From positions 481,623 to 545,622 of the forward strand of contig NZ_LMGJ01000012.1 of assembly GCF_001427385.1 (NCBI RefSeq): a stretch of 64,000 nucleotides of DNA. The letters run 5' to 3'. Below are positions 51,464-59,835 of this stretch, piece by piece. The number at the start of each line of letters is the position of its first letter. The stretch's first letter is position 1. The translations under genes were made by a program, and so were the position numbers. This stretch comes from Mesorhizobium sp. Root157. GTDB lineage: Bacteria > Pseudomonadota > Alphaproteobacteria > Rhizobiales > Rhizobiaceae. Below the pieces are notes generated by a model that was not told the DNA's origin, made no database searches, and worked only from the letters and a program-made list of their open reading frames with translations.

Positions 51464-52492
51464 TTAGCTGCGTAGCTGTTCGGCAGACACCGTGGCCGTC
51501 TCGTTCTCATCGTCATGCTGGTCGACTCCGGATTTGATGGAGAATTCGATCAAGATGGGAAGATGATCGGATCCAATGCTCTCGAGGCGTTCAGCAGAGT
51601 GGATAAGGATATCGCCCTTGCTGAACACGTTGTCGATCGGCAGGCCTGCGAAACGCAGGAAATCGGGAAAGGGCAAAAACAGCCAGGTTGGTCCGACCGA
51701 GTGCATCAGCGTCAACCCTCCGGCTTTGGCGATATCGTGGGCCGCTGTGCTCCAGGGCGTCGCGTTCAGATCGCCCGCCATGATTGCGGTCGGCGCCAGT
51801 GAGGCCAATGGCTGCAACAGGATCGCGATCTGCCGTTCCTGTTGGAAAGGCCATGGCCAGCCGAGATGGATGGCGCCGACGTCGACCTTCGCGCCTGCGA
51901 AATCCACGGTTGCGACGGCGAGCGATCCCCGTTCGAAGCAATGGGTTTCCTCGTTCTCCGTGAACGGCCGACGCGACAGGAGCGCGACGCCGAAGACACT
52001 GTTGGGGCGAGGGCAGACCACCCGGTAAGGGTAGGCGCTCTTGAGCAGGTCAAGCTTGCCGTCCCACATTGACGACACTTCATCGAGCGTCACCACGTCA
52101 GGCTTGGTCCGGCCGACCAGCGACAGCACCTTTTCCGGCGTGCGGTTGTCGAAACGCAGGTTCATCTGCAAAAGCCGATAGACCGCCTGGTTGGCAGGCT
52201 TTGCCTCGAATGCCGCCTTCACCGGTTTCGAGCCAAGTAAATTCAGTGTGTCTGTGGTGGTGGAGAACGCCACGACCGCAAAGACCAAGGCCGAAATAGC
52301 CTGCACCAGATAGGTTGTGGTCAGTAGCGGCAGAGCAAGCACGGCCACGATAACCGCCAGGTGCACGCGAAAATGCGCCAATGAATCAAGTGCAGGATGC
52401 AAGGAACCGAAAAATCCCAGCAGCAGCGGGATGGTCGCTGCAGTCAGGCAAAGCAGCATCAATGGCTGAAAAGCGATACGGCCCCGGTTCAT
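51464..52492 (-). CDS. Membrane-anchored endonuclease/exonuclease/phosphatase family protein
   Basis: A 342-residue protein with three N-terminal hydrophobic segments (about 10-90) and a C-terminal EEP domain (from about 105): LQMNLRFDN, TLDEVSSMW, VGAIHLGWPWPF, MAGDLNATPWS and GSDHLPILIEF carry the metal and phosphate ligands. Members cut phosphodiesters of nucleic acids, lipids or small molecules; the domain likely faces the periplasm. ATG 52492 was chosen; the frame is open 26 codons earlier. Confidence 0.85.
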   Translation of the reverse strand: MNRGRIAFQPLMLLCLTAATIPLLLGFFGSLHPALDSLAHFRVHLAVIVAVLALPLLTTTYLVQAISALVFAVVAFSTTTDTLNLLGSKPVKAAFEAKPANQAVYRLLQMNLRFDNRTPEKVLSLVGRTKPDVVTLDEVSSMWDGKLDLLKSAYPYRVVCPRPNSVFGVALLSRRPFTENEETHCFERGSLAVATVDFAGAKVDVGAIHLGWPWPFQQERQIAILLQPLASLAPTAIMAGDLNATPWSTAAHDIAKAGGLTLMHSVGPTWLFLPFPDFLRFAGLPIDNVFSKGDILIHSAERLESIGSDHLPILIEFSIKSGVDQHDDENETATVSAEQLRS

Positions 52493-52587
52493 GCGCGTTG
52501 ATTGGCCAAGGAATTGCGGCTCATTGATGGTAAGGCCGGCAATACGTATGTTTCGCACGAAAATTGCCAAGGATGAAGGGGAAGGGC

Positions 52588-53193
52588 ATGAGGCCAGCTG
52601 CTGGGTCGTGGATAATCTTGCTGGCGACTGCTTTCGCAGGAAGCGTCGTGAGCACCCATGCCAGTGGCGAAACCGTGGAACGGGTCGAAAGCTACACGAT
52701 AATCGGCAAGACTGGCATCGAGCTCTACCGGTCGATCGGTGAACGCGGCCCGAAGGTCGGGGCTGCGCGTACCATTGCGCATACCAATTTCAAGCTGACG
52801 TGGTCGAGAAAATACAAACCGCAGGACGACGGCGGCTGCACCTTGGTGTCGGCACGCCCCAAACTGATCATTACTTACACATTGCCCAAGCCTGCCGGCG
52901 ATTTGCCCGCCACTACCAGAAAACAGTGGGATGCCTTCATTCAAGGCGTCCACCGCCATGAGGAAGTGCATGGCGTCCACATCAAGGAGATGCTGGCGGA
53001 GATCGAAGAGGCCACCATCGGCTTTTCGGTCGCTGACGATCCGAAATGTCAGAAGGTGAGGAAAGCGATCATCCCGTCGCTGTCGCAGGCATCCCTGCGG
53101 CAACGGGAGCGCAGCCGGGATTTCGATCGGGCTGAGATGGGTGATGGCGGCAACATGCACCGGCTGATCCTGGCCCTTGTCAACGGGCAATAG
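52588..53193 (+). CDS. DUF922 family secreted zinc-dependent protease
   Basis: A 201-residue protein with signal peptide (IILLATAFAGSVVSTHASG) and a DUF922 domain: YTIIGKTGIELYRSIGERGP near residue 40 and the metal-binding helix HRHEEVHGVHIKEM near 135, an HExxH site. Such proteins are predicted periplasmic metalloproteases. The ATG at 52588 follows GGGGAAGGG; in-frame alternatives at 52573 (ATG) and 52564 (TTG) add a few residues. Confidence 0.85.
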   Translation: MRPAAGSWIILLATAFAGSVVSTHASGETVERVESYTIIGKTGIELYRSIGERGPKVGAARTIAHTNFKLTWSRKYKPQDDGGCTLVSARPKLIITYTLPKPAGDLPATTRKQWDAFIQGVHRHEEVHGVHIKEMLAEIEEATIGFSVADDPKCQKVRKAIIPSLSQASLRQRERSRDFDRAEMGDGGNMHRLILALVNGQ

Positions 53194-53211
53194 GCCGGTT
53201 GAAACGGCGGC

Positions 53212-54711
53212 TTACTGGAAGGCCGTCTCGGAGAAACTTCTCAGCTTGCGCGAATGCAGTCGCTCCATCGGCATTTCGGCCAGCTTTTCCATGGCGCGGA
53301 TGCCGATGGTGAGATGCTGGGCCACCTGGCGCTTGTAGAACTCCGTGGCCATGCCGGGTAGCTTCAGTTCGCCGTGCAGTGGCTTGTCGGAGACGCATAG
53401 CAGCGTGCCGTATGGCACGCGGAAGCGGAAGCCATTGGCGGCAATCGTCGCCGATTCCATGTCGAGGGCAATGGCTCGCGATTGCGAAAGCCGCTGCACC
53501 GGGCCGCGCTGGTCGCGCAATTCCCAATTGCGGTTATCGATGGTGGCAACCGTGCCCGTTCGCATGATGCGCTTGAGATCGTAGCCTGAAAGGCCGGTGA
53601 CTTCCTGTACCGCTTCCTGAAGCGCTACCTGGATTTCCGCCAGTGGCGGGATCGGCACCCACACCGGCAGGTCGTCGTCGAGCACGTGGTCCTCGCGCAC
53701 ATAGGCGTGTGCAAGTACATAGTCTCCCAGCGCTTGCGTGTTGCGCAGTCCTGCGCAGTGGCCAAGCATGACCCAGGCGTGCGGTCTCAGCACCGCGATG
53801 TGATCGGTGATCGTCTTGGCGTTGGACGGGCCGACGCCGATATTGACCATGGTGATGCCACCGTGGTTCGGCTTCTTTAGGTGATAGGCGGGCATTTGCG
53901 GCAACCGGAACGCAGCGGCGTCGCTCGTTCGGGTATCGCCGGCTACGGTCACAATATTGCCGGGCTCGACGAATTCGGTATAGCCGCCGCCACCCGTGGC
54001 CATCAGGTCGCGAGCCCGTGTAACGAACTCGTCTATGTAGAACTGGTAATTGGTGAACAGGACGAAGTTCTGGAAATGGTTGGGCGTCGTCGCCGTATAG
54101 TGTGACAGCCTGTGCAGCGAATAGTCGACTCGCTGCGCGGTGAAAGGCGCCAGTGGCCGCGCTTCGCCGAGCGCCACCTCGAAGGTCCCGTTGGCGATTT
54201 GGTCGTCGGTGCCGTCGAGGTCCGGTACATCGAACAAATCGCGGATCGGTCGGCGAATGCGCTCGGCCGCTGCCCCGTCTATGTAGCTGCCCTCGAAGAA
54301 AGCGAAATGCAGAGGAATGGGCGTGCTCGATTCCGAAACCATCACCGGAACGCCATGGTTGCGTATGATCAGGCGAAGCTGCTCGTCGAGATAGCTCTCG
54401 AACAGGTCAGGGCGCGTAATCGTGGTCGAGAAATGACCGGGCGTCGGCATATGGCCGTATGCCTGGCGCGAATCCACCTGCGTGAACGAATTGGTGACGA
54501 CGCCGACCTCCGGATAGAAGGCACGATAGCGGGTGTCGATGTCGCCGCCAGATGCCAGCGCGGAAAACGAGTCGCGCAGGAACTTGGTGTTTCGCCCATA
54601 GAGCGTTTGCAGGGCCGCAACCGCTTCGGCGGGGTCGTTGAAACTTTGCCGGGCAAACGGCTCGGGCGTCACGACGGATTCAATGGCCTGCGGATAGATT
54701 CGGTTTTCCAT
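53212..54711 (-). CDS. amn: AMP nucleosidase
   Basis: A 499-residue enzyme that hydrolyses AMP to adenine and ribose 5-phosphate, controlling the adenylate pool. The N-terminal regulatory domain includes YPEVGVVTNSFTQVDSRQAY; the C-terminal nucleoside phosphorylase-like domain has NIGVGPSNAKTITDHIAVLR, VMLGHCAGLRNTQ and IALDMESATIAANGF. Full length. It stands 19 bases from the convergent DUF922 gene. Confidence 0.96.
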   Translation of the reverse strand: MENRIYPQAIESVVTPEPFARQSFNDPAEAVAALQTLYGRNTKFLRDSFSALASGGDIDTRYRAFYPEVGVVTNSFTQVDSRQAYGHMPTPGHFSTTITRPDLFESYLDEQLRLIIRNHGVPVMVSESSTPIPLHFAFFEGSYIDGAAAERIRRPIRDLFDVPDLDGTDDQIANGTFEVALGEARPLAPFTAQRVDYSLHRLSHYTATTPNHFQNFVLFTNYQFYIDEFVTRARDLMATGGGGYTEFVEPGNIVTVAGDTRTSDAAAFRLPQMPAYHLKKPNHGGITMVNIGVGPSNAKTITDHIAVLRPHAWVMLGHCAGLRNTQALGDYVLAHAYVREDHVLDDDLPVWVPIPPLAEIQVALQEAVQEVTGLSGYDLKRIMRTGTVATIDNRNWELRDQRGPVQRLSQSRAIALDMESATIAANGFRFRVPYGTLLCVSDKPLHGELKLPGMATEFYKRQVAQHLTIGIRAMEKLAEMPMERLHSRKLRSFSETAFQ

Positions 54712-54793
54712 GGCTCACTATAGAGCCTTGTCTGGACGGTTGGGAGGGGGTGGAATCCTCTGCCGGGCGGCTGTGTTAGGCTCCTCTTGCGGC

Positions 54794-54988
54794 TCAACCG
54801 CGCTGCAGGCTCACAAGAAGGACGAAACCGAGGCCGTTTTTCTTCATAGCGGGAGCCTCGATCGTCGAGCTTGCGCTGTCACGCATGCTGGGCACCGCCA
54901 GAACCGGTGCCGCCAGCACGAGCAGGATGCATCCAGCACGGGGCAGCAACCGCAGGATTTTAATGGTGTTGTCGGTGATGTGGTTCAT
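54794..54988 (-). CDS. Possible small secreted protein
   Basis: A 64-residue frame with a signal-peptide-like segment (LRLLPRAGCILLVLAAPVLA) and a short polar tail ending in a second hydrophobic run. The ribosome-binding site is weak. It lies between amn and another small frame on the same strand. No family recognised; it could be chance. Confidence 0.35.
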   Translation of the reverse strand: MNHITDNTIKILRLLPRAGCILLVLAAPVLAVPSMRDSASSTIEAPAMKKNGLGFVLLVSLQRG

Positions 54989-55010
54989 GACGGCGATCCC
55001 GTATTGGCGG

Positions 55011-55166
55011 TTAACGGCCGAACTTGCCGCAGGCGACGCGACACGTGTCGGACCGAACCTCATCCCAATGCCTTGGTTGACGGCTGGCTTCCGCGACGAG
55101 GATGGCAAAGCCGATTCCGAACAAAGTCGTGAGCAGGCAGACGATGGTGAAACGGCGAGCAAGCAT
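55011..55166 (-). CDS. Small single-helix membrane protein
   Basis: A 51-residue frame starting MLARRFTIVCLLTTLFGIGF, a membrane anchor, followed by a charged tail with two cysteines (SDTCRVACGKFGR). AAAGGGG lies about 8 bases before the ATG, which supports translation. Function unknown; it may form an operon with the small frame at 54794. Confidence 0.5.
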   Translation of the reverse strand: MLARRFTIVCLLTTLFGIGFAILVAEASRQPRHWDEVRSDTCRVACGKFGR

Positions 55167-55335
55167 GTCAGTCCCCTTTGTTAGGCACGACAATGCGCTC
55201 AGGCCCCTGAACCGCCTCTGAGAAGGCCGTTCATCTTCGGTTCAAATTTATTGACGGTGTTTTACCGGCCGGGCGCCTTGTGCCCACCGGCGTGAGGCTT
55301 ATGTGCAAAGACATTCATCTATTCGGAGAACCGGA

Positions 55336-56040
55336 ATGACGTCGCAGACCATGCCCATAGAACTCTATTATTGGCCGACGCCCAACGGCCACAAGATTTC
55401 GATCATGCTGGAGGAGCTTGGCGTTCCCTACGCGATCAAATACGTGAACATCGGCCGTGGCGAGCAGTTCGAGCCATCATTCCTGAAGATTTCTCCGAAT
55501 AATCGCATGCCGGCGATCATCGATCCGGAAGGTCCGGGCGGAAAGCCGATCTCCGTTTTCGAGTCCGGTGCCATCCTGCAATATCTGGGCCGCAAGTTCG
55601 GCCGGTTCTATCCCGCCGATGAGCGCCAGCGCACGGAGGTCGACCAATGGCTGTTCTGGCAGATGGGCGGGCTCGGTCCGATGGCCGGTCAGGCGCATCA
55701 CTTCCGCCAGTATGCCGCCGACAAGATTCCCTATGCCATCGACCGCTACACCAATGAGGTCAACCGGCTCTACGACGTGATGAACAAGCGCCTGGCCGAC
55801 CGCGATTATCTGGCCGGCGAGTATTCGATTGCCGACATGGCGGCATTCCCGTGGACGCGCCCTTACAAGAACCAGGGCCAGGACCTCAACGATTTCCCCA
55901 ACCTGAAGCGATGGTTCGAGGCGATCTCGGCCAGGCCTGCCGTGCAGACGGGGGTTGAAATCGGGCGGGAGCACCGCCGCAATCTGGCCGACGACAAGGA
56001 GGCTCAAAAAGTCCTGTTCGGGCAGAAGGCCCGGGCCTGA
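55336..56040 (+). CDS. Glutathione S-transferase, YfcG/YghU-like
   Basis: A 234-residue cytoplasmic protein with an N-terminal thioredoxin-like domain (YYWPTPNGHKISIMLEELGV; TPNG is the YfcG-type active-site stretch) and glutathione contacts (NNRMPAIIDPEG, VFESGAILQYLG), and a C-terminal helical domain with YSIADMAAFPW. YfcG-type enzymes act as disulfide-bond oxidoreductases with glutathione. GGAGA lies 6 bases before the ATG. A strong terminator follows. Confidence 0.93.
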   Translation: MTSQTMPIELYYWPTPNGHKISIMLEELGVPYAIKYVNIGRGEQFEPSFLKISPNNRMPAIIDPEGPGGKPISVFESGAILQYLGRKFGRFYPADERQRTEVDQWLFWQMGGLGPMAGQAHHFRQYAADKIPYAIDRYTNEVNRLYDVMNKRLADRDYLAGEYSIADMAAFPWTRPYKNQGQDLNDFPNLKRWFEAISARPAVQTGVEIGREHRRNLADDKEAQKVLFGQKARA

Positions 56041-56050
56041 AAGCCATTGC

Positions 56051-56081
56051 GGGTAGCTGCCGGCGAAACCGGCAGCTACCC
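56051..56081. terminator. Bidirectional terminator between the GST and DUF2147 genes
   Basis: A 13-bp perfect stem (GGGTAGCTGCCGG/CCGGCAGCTACCC) with a 5-base CGAAA loop lies 10 bases after the GST stop and 16 bases from the convergent DUF2147 stop. It is followed by TTATTC on the plus strand. Confidence 0.85.
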
Positions 56082-56097
56082 TTATTCAAAATGCCGC

Positions 56098-56439
56098 TTA
56101 TTGGCGGGCGAGGCTCTCGCTCTTGCAGATCAGTCCGCCAAGCACGCAACCTGACAGTGCTAGCGTGTTGCCGGATACGCTTGCCTTGCCGGAGTAGGTC
56201 TTGCCCTCGTCGAGCTTGTTGACCGTGCCTTTGTAGGTGCCGTCGCTGCCAGTCATGCAGCCGATCGACTTGCCCTTGTATTCGCCCGTCATCACCGTGC
56301 CGCAGAATTTACTTCCGCTGCCGGCATAGGTGATCAAGGTGCCGTTCGGCCGCTTCCACGTTCCCTCGATGGGGTCGGCCCATGCCGAGCCGGCTGCCAT
56401 GAGAATGGCGATCGCTGCCAAGCCAGTCTTACGAAACAT
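56098..56439 (-). CDS. DUF2147 domain-containing secreted protein
   Basis: A 113-residue periplasmic protein: signal peptide (MFRKTGLAAIAILMAAGSAW, cleavage near AWA-DP), then the DUF2147 fold starting with DPIEGTWKRPNGTLI and including CGTVMTGEYKGKSIG and LSGCVLGGLICKS. Function of the family is unknown. Four cysteines may form two disulfides. ATG 56439 begins the signal peptide; the longer open frame upstream has no support. Confidence 0.92.
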   Translation of the reverse strand: MFRKTGLAAIAILMAAGSAWADPIEGTWKRPNGTLITYAGSGSKFCGTVMTGEYKGKSIGCMTGSDGTYKGTVNKLDEGKTYSGKASVSGNTLALSGCVLGGLICKSESLARQ

Positions 56440-56864
56440 CGTCTCCTCCCTGTCGGCCCGTGCGGTATGGTCCGCTTTGCCTCTTACGCGAACGTAAGCT
56501 AGTTCAGTCTCCACCAAAGAAAAAGCGGTGCCGCAGCGGAAGGGCGCGCGTTTTTCGCGACTTTTTTGCGCGTCATTTCCGACGAATTGAAACCGTTGCG
56601 GCATCCTCATGCTTTGCCGTGGTTAGCGAAGTCTTGAGCCCCAGGTTGGGCATTTTCATCAAGTTGAACGAAAAACCGCGCGATTGCGGGCTTTCTATCC
56701 TTAACGAATTCTCGCGTTTACCTCTTGTTTTAGCTTTGTTTTCTTCAAGTTAAGCACGTCATTTAACGGCGGATTCAAGCCCCTGCTGCATTCTCCAAAC
56801 CATCGAACGGGCAGCCTCCACGGATGAAACAAGGCGGCGCTCAGGAGCAGGACAGGGGATAAAA
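56440..56864. other. Intergenic region between DUF2147 and Sel1-like genes
   Basis: About 425 bases, with an AT-rich patch at 56640-56770, carrying the divergent promoters. A TTAA-N9-TTAA pair (about 56750-56766) has the wrong spacing for CtrA. No gene or RNA fold supported. Confidence 0.5.
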
Positions 56865-57131
56865 ATGGCACGTTTTGAAATGCTTGAGGTTGGCTTCGGC
56901 ACGATGGGCGCCACGGCGCAGGCCGACATCCTTTTTGAGCTTGGCATGATGTATGCGACCGGCCGCGACTGCGACGTCGACCCGGTTGCCGCCCACAAAT
57001 GGTTCAACATCGCCGCGATCAAGGGTTCGGCCCGTGCGGCAGAACTGCGCTCCGAATTGTCGGCGACAATGTCGAAGCTCGAAATCGCCCAGGCGCTGCG
57101 CGAAGCGCGCGAATGGATGACGATGCACTGA
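56865..57131 (+). CDS. Small Sel1-repeat-like protein
   Basis: An 88-residue cytoplasmic protein with one Sel1-type helix pair (ADILFELGMMYATGRDCDVD followed by PVAAHKWFNIAAIKGSARAA) and a C-terminal helix. Sel1 repeats mediate protein contacts; a partner is not known. AGGGG is about 8 bases before the ATG. It is monocistronic, followed by a long hairpin. Confidence 0.85.
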   Translation: MARFEMLEVGFGTMGATAQADILFELGMMYATGRDCDVDPVAAHKWFNIAAIKGSARAAELRSELSATMSKLEIAQALREAREWMTMH

Positions 57132-57253
57132 AAGATTGCAGCCCGACCTCCAGCGGGCGACAATGAAGCAGGGCCGCTCCAACGAACCTGCGTGACCAAA
57201 CAGGGAGGCAACGGGATTTCGAGGCGCGGGGGCGCCGGGGAAGCTTGTGCCAG

Positions 57254-57297
57254 CCAAGAGCCGCGACCGATCGAAACAAGATCGGCGCGGCTCTTGG
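57254..57297. terminator. Strong bidirectional hairpin between Sel1-like gene and mccA
   Basis: CCAAGAGCCGCG (57254-57265) pairs with CGCGGCTCTTGG (57286-57297) and CCGATC (57267-57272) with GATCGG (57280-57285) around a 7-base loop, with one unpaired A. It lies between two convergent genes. T-runs are lacking, but the stem of 18 pairs is the longest I saw. Confidence 0.7.
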
Positions 57298-57343
57298 CGT
57301 GCGGGCCGTCCCGTTCTTGTGGTTGGCCGCCCCGGCGCTCCCA

Positions 57344-59302
57344 TCAGCTCTCGGCTTTCTCGACGAATTTCACCAGCACCGTGCCGTCGCTGACCTGTTC
57401 GCCCTCGGCGGCAATGTCGGCGACGATGCCGTCATGGGGGGCTGAGATGGTATGTTCCATCTTCATCGCTTCGAGGATCAGCAGGGGCTGGCCCTTGGCG
57501 ACGCTGTCGCCCTTTGCCACGCGCACCAGCTTGACCAGACCGGGCATCGGCGCGCGCAGGTTGCCGGTTCCCGCCAGCGCTTCTTCCGCGCGCGCCAGCG
57601 GGTCGGGCACCGCGAATACATGGCCGACGGCTCCGTCGAATATGGTGACATGTCCCGGCCAGCGCGCCACGCGCTGCTGGTTGGCAGCGCTGCCAAGCCT
57701 GATCGTGTCGCCGTAGAGCCTGATGGCAACTCCATTGCCCGCTGCGGCGATGATCCTGGCCGGAATATCATGGTCGCCATACTTCAAGCGGACTTCCCGC
57801 TCCATCCCCTGGAAATGCGCATAGCCGCCGAGCGCCGACCACGGATCGTTCGATATTGTCCGGTCGGCAAAGCCCGAAGCGGCAAAAGCCGCGGCGGCGG
57901 CGATTTCAAAGGTGGGCGCGGGGAGTGTCGTCAGCGCTTCCTGATGGCGGCCGATCAAGCCGGTATCGACATCGCCCCTGGCGAAGTCGGGGTCTGCCGC
58001 CAGCGCGGCCAGAAAGGCGGTGTTCACGGTCGAGCCGGCAACTTCGGTTCTTGCCAGAACGTCGCTGAGCGCGGCAAGCGCGGCTTGCCTGTCCGCGGCG
58101 TGGACGACCAGCTTGGCGATCATCGGGTCATAGAAGGGCGATATGCTGTCGCCGGCCCTGACGCCTGTCTCGACGCGCATCGAGGCACCCTGGGGCGGCG
58201 TATCGGGGAATTTCAGGTGGTGAAGCGTTCCAGTTGCCGGCAGGAAGCCCTTTGCCGCGTCTTCGGCATATAGGCGTGCCTCGAAAGCGTGGCCGTAGAG
58301 CCTGATTTCATCCTGTGTGCCTGGCAATGTCTCGCCCGAAGCAACCCGTAGCTGCCATTCGACCAGATCGATGCCGGTGATCATCTCCGTCACCGGATGC
58401 TCGACCTGCAGGCGGGTGTTCATCTCCATGAACCAGAAGCGGTCGGCTTGCAGGCCTTGGGAAGCATCGACGATGAACTCGATCGTGCCGGCACCGGAAT
58501 AGGAAATGGCCTTGGCCGCCGTCACTGCTGCCTCGGTCATGGCCGCGCGCAGTTCCGGCGTCATGCCGGGGGCAGGGGCCTCTTCGATGACCTTCTGGTG
58601 GCGGCGCTGGGCCGAGCAGTCGCGTTCGAAGAGATGCACGGCGTTGCCGTAGTTGTCGCCGAACACCTGCACTTCGATATGGCGGGGCTTGTCGACGTAT
58701 TTTTCGACCAGCACGCGGTCGTCGCCGAACGCGGCCTTGGCTTCGCGCCGCGCACCCGAAAGCGCCTCGGCGAATTCATCGGGATCGTCCACCCGCCGCA
58801 TGCCCTTGCCGCCGCCGCCGGCGCGCGCCTTGATCAGCACCGGGTAACCGATTTCGCTCGCCTTAGAAGCCAGCACCACGATCTCCTGCGCCTCGCCGTG
58901 ATAACCGGGCACCACCGGCACGCCGGCTTTTTCCATCAGCCGTTTGGCCGCATCCTTGAGTCCCATCGCCCGGATCGAGGTGGCGGAAGGACCGATGAAG
59001 ATGAGGCCGGCGGCCACCACCTGATCGACGAAGTCAGGATTTTCGGACAGGAATCCGTAGCCCGGATGGATCGCTTCAGCCCCGGTCGCCTTGGCGGCCG
59101 CGATGATCCTATCGCCGCGCAGATAGCTTTCGCCGACGGGCGACGCGCCGATATGCACGGACTCGTCGGCCTCCTGCACATGCAGCGCCCGGGCGTCGGC
59201 GTCGGAGTAGACGGCGACCGTTTTCACGCCCATCTTGCGCGCGGTGCGAATGACCCGGCAGGCGATCTCGCCGCGATTGGCAATGAGGATTTTCGAGAAC
59301 AT
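57344..59302 (-). CDS. mccA: Methylcrotonyl-CoA carboxylase, biotin-containing alpha subunit
   Basis: A 652-residue subunit with the biotin carboxylase domain (start MFSKILIANRGEIACRVIRT, ATP-grasp GGGGKGMRRVDD near residue 160, FMEMNTRLQVEHPVTE near 285) and a C-terminal biotinyl domain with EAMKMEH. It carboxylates biotin for transfer to 3-methylcrotonyl-CoA in leucine breakdown. The neighbours mccB and isovaleryl-CoA dehydrogenase fix the substrate as methylcrotonyl-CoA rather than acetyl- or propionyl-CoA. GGAG is 8 bases before ATG 59302. Confidence 0.93.
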   Translation of the reverse strand: MFSKILIANRGEIACRVIRTARKMGVKTVAVYSDADARALHVQEADESVHIGASPVGESYLRGDRIIAAAKATGAEAIHPGYGFLSENPDFVDQVVAAGLIFIGPSATSIRAMGLKDAAKRLMEKAGVPVVPGYHGEAQEIVVLASKASEIGYPVLIKARAGGGGKGMRRVDDPDEFAEALSGARREAKAAFGDDRVLVEKYVDKPRHIEVQVFGDNYGNAVHLFERDCSAQRRHQKVIEEAPAPGMTPELRAAMTEAAVTAAKAISYSGAGTIEFIVDASQGLQADRFWFMEMNTRLQVEHPVTEMITGIDLVEWQLRVASGETLPGTQDEIRLYGHAFEARLYAEDAAKGFLPATGTLHHLKFPDTPPQGASMRVETGVRAGDSISPFYDPMIAKLVVHAADRQAALAALSDVLARTEVAGSTVNTAFLAALAADPDFARGDVDTGLIGRHQEALTTLPAPTFEIAAAAAFAASGFADRTISNDPWSALGGYAHFQGMEREVRLKYGDHDIPARIIAAAGNGVAIRLYGDTIRLGSAANQQRVARWPGHVTIFDGAVGHVFAVPDPLARAEEALAGTGNLRAPMPGLVKLVRVAKGDSVAKGQPLLILEAMKMEHTISAPHDGIVADIAAEGEQVSDGTVLVKFVEKAES

Positions 59303-59835
59303 CAGCGCGGCGCTCCGATAAGAGATTCCATGTGCAGGCACTGCGGGGCGCGCTGGCGAGGGCCGACCTTCATCCTCGCCACGCCCGGATTTTCGCCCGT
59401 CTGGCCATTGCCGAAAAACTGACCTTTCAGGCAGCGAAAGGCCGGGAAGACGGGCGACCGCAGGGACGCTCGTTTTGGTAAGTTGGTGCGACCTTGCGGC
59501 CGCCCGTCCGGCGATTTATCGGCCCGCCCGTTCCGTCTACTCGGAAACGGGAAGGAGGCTATAGGCTTTGCTTGTGGCTCGGCCCGCGCTTCTACAAACC
59601 GTTTTCCGCCTTTGTGCCCTTTCGCGGCACGCAGGGGTCGTAGTGCCCCCTGGACTACCCAGGACGAGCCCCCCGGACGATACGCCACGTTAGCGAACCG
59701 GCGGAGGCGCCGGCTCCTCCCCACGCAATCACCGTCATGACCGGTGTTCCCGAAGGAGAAGCTGCCGCCATTATGGCTGCGGTGCCAAGGGGTGTGGATA
59801 GATTTTGTTTCGGAAGATGTTCTGTGCTCCATGAA
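59303..59835. other. Long gene-free gap inside the leucine catabolism operon
   Basis: About 530 bases between mccB and mccA, which are usually close together. A 176-codon minus-strand frame spans it and ends in a TGATG overlap with mccA, but its composition (Arg, Gly, Ser, Pro) looks non-coding. Small hairpins such as CCTGG-actac-CCAGG occur. No RNA family motif recognised. Confidence 0.5.

Noticed and set aside
56750..56766. CtrA site upstream of the Sel1-like gene
   Set aside because: The two TTAA halves are 9 bases apart instead of 7.
59342..59830. Possible RNase P RNA or split tmRNA in the mccB-mccA gap
   Set aside because: The conserved RNase P core (GAGGAAAGTCCGG-like) and the alphaproteobacterial tmRNA tag frame were looked for on both strands and not seen.
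59302..59832. 176-codon minus-strand ORF ending in a TGATG overlap with mccA
   Set aside because: The overlap is attractive, but the composition is that of random GC-rich DNA, there is no recognisable domain, and mccA has its own ribosome-binding site.
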